Part shown: positions 1 to 6,645 of the stretch, piece after piece
How the letters are laid out: every line of letters begins with the position of its first letter
How positions within the stretch are numbered: position 1 is the first letter of the stretch
From: Sphingomonas dokdonensis
Lineage (GTDB): Bacteria; Pseudomonadota; Alphaproteobacteria; Sphingomonadales; Sphingomonadaceae
Length of the DNA: 36,356 nucleotides
NCBI RefSeq assembly: GCF_002197685.1
Contig: NZ_NBBI01000013.1
Span: 1-36,356, forward strand
Direction: 5' to 3'
The notes under the pieces: model-generated
What the model saw: the letters and a program-made list of their open reading frames with translations, nothing else
Database searches by the model: none
What the model was told of the DNA's origin: nothing
Position numbers and translations under genes: made by a program

Positions 1-8
1 GTGACACC

Positions 9-37
9 CATCTAGGCCCCACCTCCCAAACCGTCAA
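9..37 (-). promoter_or_regulatory. Strong sigma-70-type promoter reading left out of the window
   Basis: Read on the minus strand, a TTGACG -35 box (32-37) and a TAGATG -10 box (9-14) are separated by exactly 17 bases. A TTGCAAAAAGTG stretch lies just upstream of the -35 box. This arrangement is typical of stable-RNA (rRNA or tRNA) promoters in alphaproteobacteria, so a stable RNA or another highly expressed gene probably lies to the left. The gene itself is outside the window, so its identity is inference. Confidence 0.6.
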
Positions 38-662
38 ACACTTTTTGCAACTTTCTTACACTCACCCCCAAAACCCCAGGAAAACCGCCACCCTTAACTT
101 GAACGCAAGTCATACAAATGTAGCGAAACAGCGGCCGGCCGCCTCGAATCGGCCTGTCCGATGATTCGTGATGCGGGACGCACCCGCTCTCTCCTTTGCG
201 CCTCTGCATCAGACGCACCGAACGGCGCGCATGGTCAACCGCCCCGAACGGCGTCACACCCACCAGACAAACATCGCAGCGCCCAAGGCAAGGATACGAG
301 GTTGGGTAACGCCATCGGCGCAGGGGAGATCGACCGAGCGAACGCCCCCCCCTCACTCAGCGCATATCCGGACGCATGGCGGGCACACCGGTTATGGGCA
401 CACCGGGCCATGACGCATCCACAGTGAAGGGCGTCGCCGCCGTGAGCATCTTCCGAGGCACCGTTAGCGCGACGTCAAAAAGGACAGGGCTGAAGCAGCA
501 GCCACCCACCCGCCATTCGCATTCAAATACCCGCGAGCGCGCATCACACGCCGCCGACAGCACCTTTTCACGGCCCGACCGCACACGCACGGGAGAGCGG
601 ACGACGCAAAGGGGCGCCGCCCAATGCGATCGAGCAAAGTCGCGATAGATATATGGAGTAAG
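38..662. other. Probable host flanking DNA without a supportable gene
   Basis: Several open frames cross this stretch on both strands, but none has a recognisable domain, a good ribosome-binding site or a believable composition. The longest minus-strand frame runs into the promoter at 9-37. The only structure noticed is a perfect 11-base direct repeat, GGGCACACCGG at 381-391 and 396-406, flanked by two GACGCAT copies. I read the region as the host spacer between a tRNA-Ser target and a leftward transcription unit. Confidence 0.4.
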
Positions 663-676
663 TGGCGGAGAGGGTG
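663..676 (-). repeat. attL: Candidate attL core: 3' end fragment of a tRNA-Ser gene
   Basis: TGGCGGAGAGGGTG is the reverse complement of a tRNA 3' end. It reads as CCA, discriminator G, a seven-base acceptor strand CCTCTCC and the first T-stem bases. A G discriminator and this acceptor strand fit tRNA-Ser. The rest of the tRNA is absent: the next bases (ACTGCAG) do not continue a T-arm. This is what the copied core of a tRNA-integrated prophage looks like, and P4-type integrases such as the one at 34951-36156 commonly use tRNA 3' ends. The intact tRNA and attR should lie past the right edge. A chance match of 14 bases cannot be excluded. Confidence 0.6.
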
Positions 677-738
677 ACTGCAGAGTTTGGGCCATAACGT
701 GCTACTTTCGTGCGATATTTCCATTGTCGGTGTCTGGG

Positions 739-758
739 GTACCCCCTGGAGTACCCCC
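739..758. repeat. Phased GTACCCCC direct repeats, possible integrase arm sites
   Basis: GTACCCCC occurs at 739-746 and 751-758, a 12-base period. The first copy also forms the palindrome GGGGTACCCC (736-745). The pair sits between the candidate attL core and the end of the AlpA-like gene, where the arm of an attachment site is expected. Similar G-rich GTAC repeats are often seen beside tRNA-inserted elements with P4-type integrases. Assigning them as integrase or excisionase binding sites is inference from position. Confidence 0.4.
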
Positions 759-772
759 GCTATGTCACGACC

Positions 773-1042
773 TCAGCTCGGGTGAGCATCAGCGTGGGTG
801 CGATTCCGGAGCCAGTTTTCGATGTCCGACTCCCACCAGCCGACGCTGCGCCGGGTGAGCTGGTGCTGCTCGGGGAAGTCGCGCTTCGCGATCAGCCGGT
901 AGATCGTCGGACGGCTCAGCCCGGTCGTTGCGATGACGTCGGGCAGGCGCAGGAAGCGGCCGGCACGCGCCGGGCTCCCTTCCCGCTTCGCCTCGGCGAC
1001 TTTAATGAGCGGACGCCGGCCCGGGCTGCTGACGTGCGCCAT
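773..1042 (-). CDS. AlpA-family DNA-binding protein, probable excisionase
   Basis: This 89-residue protein carries a MerR/AlpA-type winged helix-turn-helix: residues 27-60 read RFLRLPDVIATTGLS, then RPTIYRLIAKRDFP, followed by a conserved WW and a D-IE-W motif. AlpA proteins bind DNA next to attachment sites and act as excisionases or as activators of integrase genes. It is the last gene of the leftward early operon and the gene nearest attL. In the excised circle it would converge with the integrase on attP, which suits an excisionase. The start ATG overlaps the upstream stop (ATGA), so it is likely translated by coupling. The family call is solid; the excisionase role is inferred. Confidence 0.85.
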   Translation of the reverse strand: MAHVSSPGRRPLIKVAEAKREGSPARAGRFLRLPDVIATTGLSRPTIYRLIAKRDFPEQHQLTRRSVGWWESDIENWLRNRTHADAHPS

Positions 1043-1305
1043 CACAGCGCCACCTCGGCCGGTGCCGGCCAGCCCAGCTCGGCCAACATCGCGTCGACGG
1101 TGATCTGCGCGGTGAGCATCGGGACGTCGGCGCCGGGCGCGCCGATGCCAACCTCGGCGAGCACGTGGGGCGAGACGTCGAGGCGTTCGAAGATCAGTGG
1201 CTCGATGCCGGACACCCATTGCCCGAGCAGCTCGCACAGCCGGCGCTCGCGCAGGCGGTGATAGGTGTGGCGGGCACTCGGCTCCGAGTTGCCGACGTGG
1301 ATCAT
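1042..1305 (-). CDS. Hypothetical phage protein, 87 residues
   Basis: This is a small protein of unknown function with no domain I recognise. The N-terminal third is basic and His/Arg-rich (SARHTYHRLRERRL); the rest is mildly hydrophobic and acidic, without a membrane segment. I chose the ATG at 1303-1305 because it sits right after the stop of the preceding 52-residue gene. An in-frame ATG at 1347 would add 14 residues and overlap that gene by 40 bases without a ribosome-binding site. Its stop overlaps the start of the AlpA-like gene, which supports it as a real operon member. It may be co-regulated with excision. Confidence 0.6.
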   Translation of the reverse strand: MIHVGNSEPSARHTYHRLRERRLCELLGQWVSGIEPLIFERLDVSPHVLAEVGIGAPGADVPMLTAQITVDAMLAELGWPAPAEVAL

Positions 1306-1307
1306 GT

Positions 1308-1466
1308 TCACGTGAGGGATCTCCCGGCGCCGGCCGGGGGCGCCCATCGAGGGGTGAAGCGGATCATGGTGCCGTCGCAGCGGTCGGCGATGCAGGGCAG
1401 CGTCTCAGGTGCGGGCTCGCGCACCTCGTCGCGCTGGCCGCAGGGACAGGCGAAGGAGGCGATCAC
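1308..1466 (-). CDS. Small Cys-rich protein, 52 residues
   Basis: A GTG start overlaps the stop of the PAPS-reductase-family gene (GTGA), and the frame stays open for 52 codons. The protein reads FACPCGQRDEV near the start and PCIADRCDGTMIRF in the middle, giving two Cys pairs (C-x-C and C-x5-C) that could bind one zinc ion. No longer match to a named family is apparent. It fills an otherwise empty 116-base gap between two genes that are otherwise tightly packed, which is the main reason to accept it. The C-terminal 15 residues are low-complexity. Confidence 0.55.
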   Translation of the reverse strand: MIASFACPCGQRDEVREPAPETLPCIADRCDGTMIRFTPRWAPPAGAGRSLT

Positions 1467-2587
1467 GCAGCTTCCCTCGCGCGCTCGACGGTATGCAGCT
1501 CGGCGATGCGGTCGCGCACGCGGGCTGGTGTGTCGTAGGGCGATCGCCGCCCGTGCGCTGTTAGCAGCGCCGTCCGGGTGGACAGGATCACGCTCGCCTC
1601 GGCCAGGCTGGGAACCCGCTGCGGCCAGCCCTTCACGTACTTGAGGTTCGACGGCAGCCGCGCTTCGAGCGCGCGACGCTCAGCCGCGGCCGCTTTGCCG
1701 TGATGCAGTGCGTTCAGCAGCGTCTTCGGGAGCAGCTGGGGCGCGACGTCACCAAGCCATCGCTGCGGCTGGAAAGAGAAGCTGGACCGCGCCTCCATTC
1801 CGACCAGGTGGTGGAGAACGCCCAGGTTGCCGGGAGCATGAGCCGCGACCGTGAGATCGTTTTCGGATGCCAGCACGCAGAAAGCGCAGCCAAACCTCGT
1901 GCTGCCGAGAGGATACGCCTCGGCGAGCGGCAGCCCCTCCCGCGCGATGTAGGTGTAGACTTCGTCCTCGCGGATCTCGACGCCCGGATGCCATGTCAGA
2001 ATGCCGCCGCCGTTCGCGCGAACGTAGGGCTTGCCCTCAATCTTGGAGACCGGGGCGAGCCGGCGCTTGAGACTTTCCTCCCGCCGTATGCCTACCACCG
2101 ACACGATCTGCTGACCCGGGAACATCCGCAGCAGGTGCGGCAAGATCACCTGCGTCTTCAGCTCCGCGGTGCAGAACCTGTTGTTCGCCGAACTCCACGG
2201 GCTAGTGAGGTGATAGGTGAGCAGCTGCTCGTACCGCTCGAGCCCAAGCTCGAACCGCCGCTCCCATCGATCAACCAGGTCGCCGGCCTTGCGTCGCACG
2301 ATGACCAGCGGCGTTCCGATCGCCGCGGCAGCTTGCTCAACGGTCGCCGGAGTAGAGCGCCACTCGATCCGCCCAAGGTCTGAATGGATCGAGACACGCC
2401 GATCGCGCGGGTGCCCCAGCGCGTCGAGCCGCTTGGCAGTAGCGTGGGCAATGGAGACGCTGTCTTTCCCGCCCGACAGGCTGAACGCCACCGGTGCTCC
2501 CGCGGCAATCGCGGCGCTGACGCGCTCATCGATGGCGAGCTGCGAGAATCCACTCGCGAATAGGTCCATCTGGCCGCGCAAGCTCAT
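1463..2587 (-). CDS. PAPS-reductase-family PP-loop protein (DndC-like fold)
   Basis: This 374-residue protein has the PP-loop ATPase motif SLSGGKDSVS at about residues 33-42, then SDLGRIEW, which resembles the second strand of PAPS reductases. A Cys in NNRFCTAELK and a C-x2-C (FGCAFC) near residue 235 could ligate an Fe-S cluster, as in DndC and phage PAPS-reductase-like enzymes. Family members activate substrates by adenylation and move or reduce sulfur. Phage copies are candidates for nucleotide or DNA modification, but the substrate here is unknown. The ATG overlaps the upstream stop (ATGA). The reading frame continues upstream without a stop, but the overlap and the N-terminal MSLRGQMDLF make this start the best choice. 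Confidence 0.85.
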   Translation of the reverse strand: MSLRGQMDLFASGFSQLAIDERVSAAIAAGAPVAFSLSGGKDSVSIAHATAKRLDALGHPRDRRVSIHSDLGRIEWRSTPATVEQAAAAIGTPLVIVRRKAGDLVDRWERRFELGLERYEQLLTYHLTSPWSSANNRFCTAELKTQVILPHLLRMFPGQQIVSVVGIRREESLKRRLAPVSKIEGKPYVRANGGGILTWHPGVEIREDEVYTYIAREGLPLAEAYPLGSTRFGCAFCVLASENDLTVAAHAPGNLGVLHHLVGMEARSSFSFQPQRWLGDVAPQLLPKTLLNALHHGKAAAAERRALEARLPSNLKYVKGWPQRVPSLAEASVILSTRTALLTAHGRRSPYDTPARVRDRIAELHTVERAREAA

Positions 2588-2859
2588 GCGGGCAGCTCGA
2601 GCTGCTGTTGCGGGATGCCGTGCTCGGCCTGCCAATCGGCGTAGGCGGCAACGTGTGTGGCGCAGAGATCCTTGTCGCGCGCAGGTGATGTCGTGCATTG
2701 GGAGCAAAGCGGGACATCGCAGGTGCCGCTCTTCTTGGACGCCACCTTCCAATCGCAGAGTCTGGTCGCCGGCCGACCGCAGGCGCAGCGTTGGCGCCGG
2801 CGCGTCGAGCAGACGATCGCGGTACCGCCGCCGGGGATCTGGACGAAGTCGCACGTCAC
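2584..2859 (-). CDS. Cys-rich zinc-binding-like phage protein
   Basis: This 91-residue protein has regularly spaced cysteines: C-x-C (RCACG), then C in RLCDW, C in GTCDVP and C-x2-C (LCSQC), followed by DLCATH. The pattern suggests one or two treble-clef or zinc-ribbon sites. No named family is certain; similar small proteins are common next to PAPS-reductase-like genes in sphingomonad prophages. The GTG start overlaps the upstream stop (GTGA) and its stop overlaps the next start (ATGA). The tight coupling to the PP-loop enzyme suggests a partner or accessory role, which is inference. Confidence 0.75.
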   Translation of the reverse strand: MTCDFVQIPGGGTAIVCSTRRRQRCACGRPATRLCDWKVASKKSGTCDVPLCSQCTTSPARDKDLCATHVAAYADWQAEHGIPQQQLELPA

Positions 2860-3494
2860 GCGACGGCCGCCTTCGCCGCTTCATAGGCCGCGGCCAGCTC
2901 GTCCCATTGCTCGCGGGTGCCGCCGGCGTCGGGGTGACGCCGGGCGGCAAGCCGCCGGTACATAGCGTCGATGTCGTTCCGAGAGACGTCCGCACCTGGC
3001 AGGCCGAGCACCTTCCACCAGGACCGCTCGGGCGGGGCCCCAGGGGGAGGCAGCGCCACATGACCGGCGAATGCTTGGCGGAGATCCGCGACGCCCCAGC
3101 GCTCCTGCCCGCGCAGCGCCTCGATGTGCGCGGCGATCGCGGCGATGTTGTCGTAGACCGTGTCCCATCGATCGCAGGCGAGCACGTGGGGGCGGCCGTC
3201 GAGTTCGAAATAGAAGGCGACGCCGGCGTCCTCGGGATCGCGACGGCTAACGTTCTGATCGCGGGTACCCGCGAGCGTGAAGCGGATGTTGGTGGACAGC
3301 ACCATGTTGCGCACACGCCAGGGCTGCCCGCGCTGCGTGATCATGTTCACCTGCTCGACAAGGCGCGCGCGCGCCGTCGTGAGCGTCAGCCGGCGGCCAT
3401 CCTTCCGGAACAGCGCCGGCGCCGGCTTGCGGGTGCGCGGCCGGCCCTGCGGCCAGGCGAGCGGATAGCCGGGCTCGATCTTCGGATCGCTCAT
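2856..3494 (-). CDS. J-domain (DnaJ-like) protein with C-terminal J domain
   Basis: The last 55 residues of this 212-residue protein form a J domain: WWKVLGLP, then an amphipathic helix MYRRLAARR, the invariant HPD tripeptide followed by AGGT (about residue 186), and a final helix WDELAAAYEAAKAA. The first 150 residues are unrelated to classical DnaJ, with no G/F or zinc domain, and hold a possible mixed fold (FYFELDGRPHVLACDRWD). J domains stimulate DnaK ATPase activity and deliver clients to it. A phage J protein with its own N-terminal domain may recruit host DnaK to replication or assembly. It is coupled to both neighbours by ATGA/GTGA overlaps. Confidence 0.85.
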   Translation of the reverse strand: MSDPKIEPGYPLAWPQGRPRTRKPAPALFRKDGRRLTLTTARARLVEQVNMITQRGQPWRVRNMVLSTNIRFTLAGTRDQNVSRRDPEDAGVAFYFELDGRPHVLACDRWDTVYDNIAAIAAHIEALRGQERWGVADLRQAFAGHVALPPPGAPPERSWWKVLGLPGADVSRNDIDAMYRRLAARRHPDAGGTREQWDELAAAYEAAKAAVA

Positions 3495-3766
3495 AGCCCG
3501 GCCTCGGTGCGCAGCTTGCCAGCGTGCTCGAGCATGCGCGCGGCCGTCGCCTCGAGCGCGAGCGCGGCCGCGATCAGATCCTGGTCGGACACGCCCCGGG
3601 TGGCGGTGAGCTTGGTGCGGAGGCTCCGATCCTTTATGCCGAGCCCCTCGGCGAGCTGCTCCTGGCCCAGCATTTCGGCCGCGGTTGCCAGCCCCGTCAT
3701 GCGGATCACGCTGACGATCGTCGGAGCCTGTACCGCTTTTCCGGTACGGGGAGCCGCGCCCATCAT
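3491..3766 (-). CDS. Small helix-turn-helix-like protein, 91 residues
   Basis: The central part reads as a DNA-binding helix-turn-helix: a helix around ATAAEMLGQEQLAEGLGI, a turn, then a recognition-like helix KDRSLRTKLTATRG. The C-terminal half is a long helix (LIAAALALEATAARMLEHAGKL). It resembles small phage regulators but I cannot name the family. The start ATG overlaps the methyltransferase stop (ATGATG across 3761-3766, so a second ATG at 3763 is possible). Its stop overlaps the J-domain gene start. A regulatory role is plausible but unproven. Confidence 0.7.
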   Translation of the reverse strand: MMGAAPRTGKAVQAPTIVSVIRMTGLATAAEMLGQEQLAEGLGIKDRSLRTKLTATRGVSDQDLIAAALALEATAARMLEHAGKLRTEAGL

Positions 3767-4389
3767 GCGGACTTCCAATCGAGCCAGCCGAGCACCGGCC
3801 GCCCCTCGTGGCCGTGCTCCCACACGAACCAGGCGAAGGCGATTACGCCCTTGTCTGTCTTCTCGTCGGCGACGCGGCCGCGCCCCATCGGCACGCGGCG
3901 CGACATGACCCACACGCGCGCGAGCGGCGTGGTCGGGAACCAGGCGCCGCGGTCCTGCCCTTCCAGGAAGGCCAGACGTAGGAACAGCGCGACCTTGCCG
4001 CGCATCAGGTTGCCCGGCCGATCGGGCGAGGTAAGCACCAGCGCGCGGTCGACGAACTCGACCGCCCAACGGAATGGCGGGTTGGTGACGACGTTCGGCG
4101 CCTGCGGCGACCACTCGGCGAGGAAGTCTCGGCCGCCTTCGCCGAATCCGCGGTCGATCAGGTCGGTTGAGACGACGCGATAGCCGGCAGCTTCCAGCTC
4201 GCGCGACATGGCGCCGTCACCGCATGCCGGCTCCCATATGCTGCCCTCGAACCGCTCCACCCTCAGCAGCGCGCGCGTGGCGGCCGGCCAAGTCGGATAG
4301 AAATCGTGTGTCTCGCGGTTCGCAGGATCCGGCACCTGGGCGCGCGAGAACGCCGCGCCGGCTTCCTCGCTGAGCGGCTTGAGGCTCAT
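3763..4389 (-). CDS. Class I SAM-dependent DNA methyltransferase, adenine type
   Basis: This 208-residue protein has a SAM-binding motif I (WEPACGDGAM, about residues 51-60), an acidic residue ending the next strand (VVSTDLID), and catalytic motif IV NPPF (VTNPPFRWAVEF, about residue 103). NPPF/NPPY enzymes methylate amino groups, usually N6 of adenine. It lacks an obvious target-recognition domain and is short for a stand-alone restriction-type methyltransferase, so specificity cannot be read. The ATG start (MSLKPLSEEAG) overlaps the upstream stop. It may protect phage DNA from host restriction or mark DNA together with the PP-loop enzyme downstream; both are inference. Confidence 0.85.
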   Translation of the reverse strand: MSLKPLSEEAGAAFSRAQVPDPANRETHDFYPTWPAATRALLRVERFEGSIWEPACGDGAMSRELEAAGYRVVSTDLIDRGFGEGGRDFLAEWSPQAPNVVTNPPFRWAVEFVDRALVLTSPDRPGNLMRGKVALFLRLAFLEGQDRGAWFPTTPLARVWVMSRRVPMGRGRVADEKTDKGVIAFAWFVWEHGHEGRPVLGWLDWKSA

Positions 4390-5588
4390 GATGGCGCACC
4401 GTCGTGCTGCACGCCGTCGAGCAGCCGGCCGGCGCGGCGCTTGCCGATCGCCATCATCTGCATGGCGCCGGCGCCGGCCGCATAGACGAGCGTCCCGGGC
4501 GGCACCTGCAGCCGGGACCATTCGTCCATGTCAAAGCCGTCGCCGCTCGCGTGGAGGACGCATTGCGCCACCTTGCACTTGCGCGGCCCCTCGGGCTGAT
4601 TGTGCGCCAGCCGGGGATGATAGAGCTGCTCGTCGGTGATGACGGTCTCGTCGATCGCGCAGACCGGCGCCCACTCGCCCCATTGCTTGAAGAGGAAGGG
4701 TACGCCGGCGCTGGCGCACTGATCCCGTAGGGAGCGGGCCCAGGCCGGATGCATCGGCCGGGCGCCGCGGCCGCTCTCTCCCCCGACCACCACCCAATCG
4801 AGCGCGCGATGCTCCGGGCCGTCGCCGCTGTACCAGTAGCCGTCTTCGCTCTTGAACTCGTAACAGCTGCCCGCGAGCAGCGCGTTCAGCTTCCAATCGT
4901 TGTCTTCGAACTCATCCTCGCCGTCACCGACAGGTGCGGCCACGTGCTCGAGGTCGATCGGCCCGAGCAGCGGCTCGGCGCTGATCCAGCGCATGGCCGC
5001 TGGCGTCGCCAGCAGATCCGGGATCCGCTCGTCGGCGCGGCGCTGATCCTCGGTTGAGACTCCGAGCATAACGTTCGGAAGCGGGCCTCGCTCGAGCAGC
5101 TCGACGATCGCCGGCATCGAGCGATAGGCGTCGGCGTTGAGCTGGGAGGCGCGAACGGCGATATGCTGCGCACGCTCAGCCAATGCGCTGACGTAGCGGC
5201 GCATGTTGCCCGATCGCTTCGTCAGAACCTGGAAACGGTGCCGGCGCCCGGTGACGGCGCAGAGCGCCATCACGGCGAACACCTGATCGAGCATGAACTC
5301 GGTCACCGCGTCGTGGAAAAGGTCGCCGTGCGCGCAGACGAAGATATCGCGCGGCCGCGCCCACTCCAGCGGCAACGTCAGCCAGGGCTCGTAGAGCCTC
5401 ACCGTGCCGTTCCACACCGGCCCTGCCTTCGTGGGGGTGGTCAGCCCGACCCGGCTGGGGTGGTTCGCCAGGCGCGTGCCGGCGAGCAGCATGGCATAGC
5501 AGTTCGTGCAGCCAGGCGTGTGGATCGAGCAACCGTTGATGATGTTCCAGGTGGCGTCGGTCCACTCGATCTTGGTGGTGTCGGCCAT
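4386..5588 (-). CDS. DUF5131 (phage Gp37/Gp68) family protein
   Basis: This 400-residue protein begins TKIEWTDATWN and has a Cys triplet C20, C27, C30 (NGCSIHTPGCTNCYAM), the hallmark of the Gp37/Gp68 family. A conserved C-terminal block follows (VGGESGRGARPMHPAW, then LFKQWGEW). The cysteines resemble a radical-SAM-type or other Fe-S ligand set, and the family is frequent in phages, but its reaction is not established. A TAATG overlap links it to the upstream gene and an ATGA overlap to the methyltransferase. Length fits the longer family members. The family assignment is secure; function is not. Confidence 0.9.
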   Translation of the reverse strand: MADTTKIEWTDATWNIINGCSIHTPGCTNCYAMLLAGTRLANHPSRVGLTTPTKAGPVWNGTVRLYEPWLTLPLEWARPRDIFVCAHGDLFHDAVTEFMLDQVFAVMALCAVTGRRHRFQVLTKRSGNMRRYVSALAERAQHIAVRASQLNADAYRSMPAIVELLERGPLPNVMLGVSTEDQRRADERIPDLLATPAAMRWISAEPLLGPIDLEHVAAPVGDGEDEFEDNDWKLNALLAGSCYEFKSEDGYWYSGDGPEHRALDWVVVGGESGRGARPMHPAWARSLRDQCASAGVPFLFKQWGEWAPVCAIDETVITDEQLYHPRLAHNQPEGPRKCKVAQCVLHASGDGFDMDEWSRLQVPPGTLVYAAGAGAMQMMAIGKRRAGRLLDGVQHDGAPS

Positions 5589-5992
5589 TAGCCCTCCCCT
5601 TCCTGATCGTCCGATGCGGGAGGCGCGATGCTGGCGGCGATCGCCTGCAGGTCGGCAATCAACCCATTCAGCCCTTCGCGGGTGATGAAGGTGGCGACGC
5701 CTTCCTCTTCGAACCCGGGCTCAGCGCGCAGGCCGCCGAACAGCGTCAGCAGCACGCCGCCGGGTGCTGGCAGCGGCATGGGTGCCCAGCCGAGCCGAAT
5801 GCCGGCATGCACGTAGCAGACGATCGGATTGCCAAAGATGCCGACGAACGGGTCCGGGTTCGGCAGCCAAGCAAAGCCGCGCTCATTGACGACGATCGGC
5901 GTGCTGATTGGCGGCAGGGGACCAGCCGTGCGGGACGAGGCAGACAGTCCGGTGAGTTCCGCGACGCGCTCGGGGGTGAACTCCGGGCCCAT
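5588..5992 (-). CDS. Hypothetical phage protein, 134 residues
   Basis: No known domain is recognised. The sequence starts MGPEFTPERVAELTGLS, which could be a short DNA- or protein-binding helix. A hydrophobic beta-rich core follows (GFAWLPNPDPFVGIFG, then GVLLTLFGGLRAEPG), and it ends with an acidic tail. The upstream stop forms TGATG with the ATG at 5992; a GTG one codon earlier (5995) is an equal alternative. The stop-start overlap with the DUF5131 gene (TAATG) supports expression from the same early transcript. Confidence 0.65.
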   Translation of the reverse strand: MGPEFTPERVAELTGLSASSRTAGPLPPISTPIVVNERGFAWLPNPDPFVGIFGNPIVCYVHAGIRLGWAPMPLPAPGGVLLTLFGGLRAEPGFEEEGVATFITREGLNGLIADLQAIAASIAPPASDDQEGEG

Positions 5993-6258
5993 CACAGCAT
6001 GCCCAGCGCTTGCATGTAGGTTTCCAGGATCAACTCTAACTCCTGGAACTCCTCCTTTTTCATTTTCCGGATCGACATGATCTTCTTGATCGCCTTCGGG
6101 TCGTATCCGCGGCTCTTGGCCTCGGCGAACACGTCTTTGATGTCGTCGGTGATTCCCTTTCTCTCCTCCTCGAGCCGCTCGGCGCGTTCGATCAGGAGGC
6201 GCAGCTCCTCGGCCGCGACCTGGCCGCCGCCCATGCCCTCGCCGCGTTCTTCAGCCAT
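5992..6258 (-). CDS. gapR: GapR-family (DUF2312) DNA-binding protein
   Basis: This 88-residue protein has the GapR layout: a long coiled helix (VAAEELRLLIERAERLEEERKG), the signature ITDDIKDVFAEAKSRGYD with a following PKAIKKIM, and a C-terminal helix EELELILETYMQALG-like. GapR is an alphaproteobacterial protein that clamps overtwisted DNA and supports replication and chromosome segregation. A phage-borne copy could help phage replication fork progress or alter host chromosome topology. The start ATG lies 8 bases inside the preceding gene. Upstream residues in frame are Arg/Pro-rich shadow sequence, so the ATG at 6258 is preferred. Confidence 0.9.
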   Translation of the reverse strand: MAEERGEGMGGGQVAAEELRLLIERAERLEEERKGITDDIKDVFAEAKSRGYDPKAIKKIMSIRKMKKEEFQELELILETYMQALGML

Positions 6259-6424
6259 GCGCCGCCTCCCCTTTCGAGAGGGCGGCCAACTTCTTCGCGG
6301 CAGCGGCCAGCATGTGTGGCGAGGCGTCCGGCCCGACACCCATGCGCTCGTAACCGAAGCGCTCTACGTGTGCGGCCCAGCGTTCTGCTTCGGCGATCGC
6401 CAGCTCGAGCTCGTTGCCAGCCAT
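6251..6424 (-). CDS. Small helical phage protein, 57 residues
   Basis: The protein is MAGNELELAIAEAERWAAHVE followed by RFGYERMGVGPD and a C-terminal Ala/Lys-rich helix. It looks all-helical and soluble; no family is recognised. The ATG forms TAATG with the upstream stop, and its own end overlaps GapR by eight bases, so the two are probably translated together. It could be a partner or modulator of GapR, but that rests only on gene order. Confidence 0.65.
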   Translation of the reverse strand: MAGNELELAIAEAERWAAHVERFGYERMGVGPDASPHMLAAAAKKLAALSKGEAAHG

Positions 6425-6645
6425 TAGCCGATCCCCAGCAGCGCGAGGATCCCGGCCGTGTTGAGCACGTGGCCAACGACCTGGCCCAGGATGACGGCGC
6501 CGGCGGCCATGACGACGCACTCGCCGAGCGAGCGAAGCAGGCTCGGTTCGTCGCGCTCGGCCTCGCAGGCGGCACAGTCGCAAGCGATCGGGTGAAGGTC
6601 GGGCAGGAATGGCTGGGCGAGATCCAGCGGGCGATGCAGGCTCAT
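6424..6645 (-). CDS. Small protein with one membrane segment, 73 residues
   Basis: The N-terminal part is soluble and contains a Cys cluster (IACDCAACEAERDE). The C-terminal 30 residues are strongly hydrophobic (CVVMAAGAVILGQVVGHVL, then NTAGILALLGIG) and can form one or two membrane helices ending at the C-terminus. No family is recognised. It is coupled on both sides (ATGA and TAATG). A membrane role early in infection, such as superinfection exclusion or a replication anchor, is possible but not shown by sequence. Confidence 0.65.
   Translation of the reverse strand: MSLHRPLDLAQPFLPDLHPIACDCAACEAERDEPSLLRSLGECVVMAAGAVILGQVVGHVLNTAGILALLGIG

Noticed and set aside
12..356. 114-codon minus-strand frame at the left edge
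   Set aside because: It runs into the promoter at 9-37 and has no domain or ribosome-binding site.
381..406. GGGCACACCGG direct repeat as a replication iteron or att site
   Set aside because: Only two copies, in probable host DNA, with no initiator gene or matching copy at the right end.
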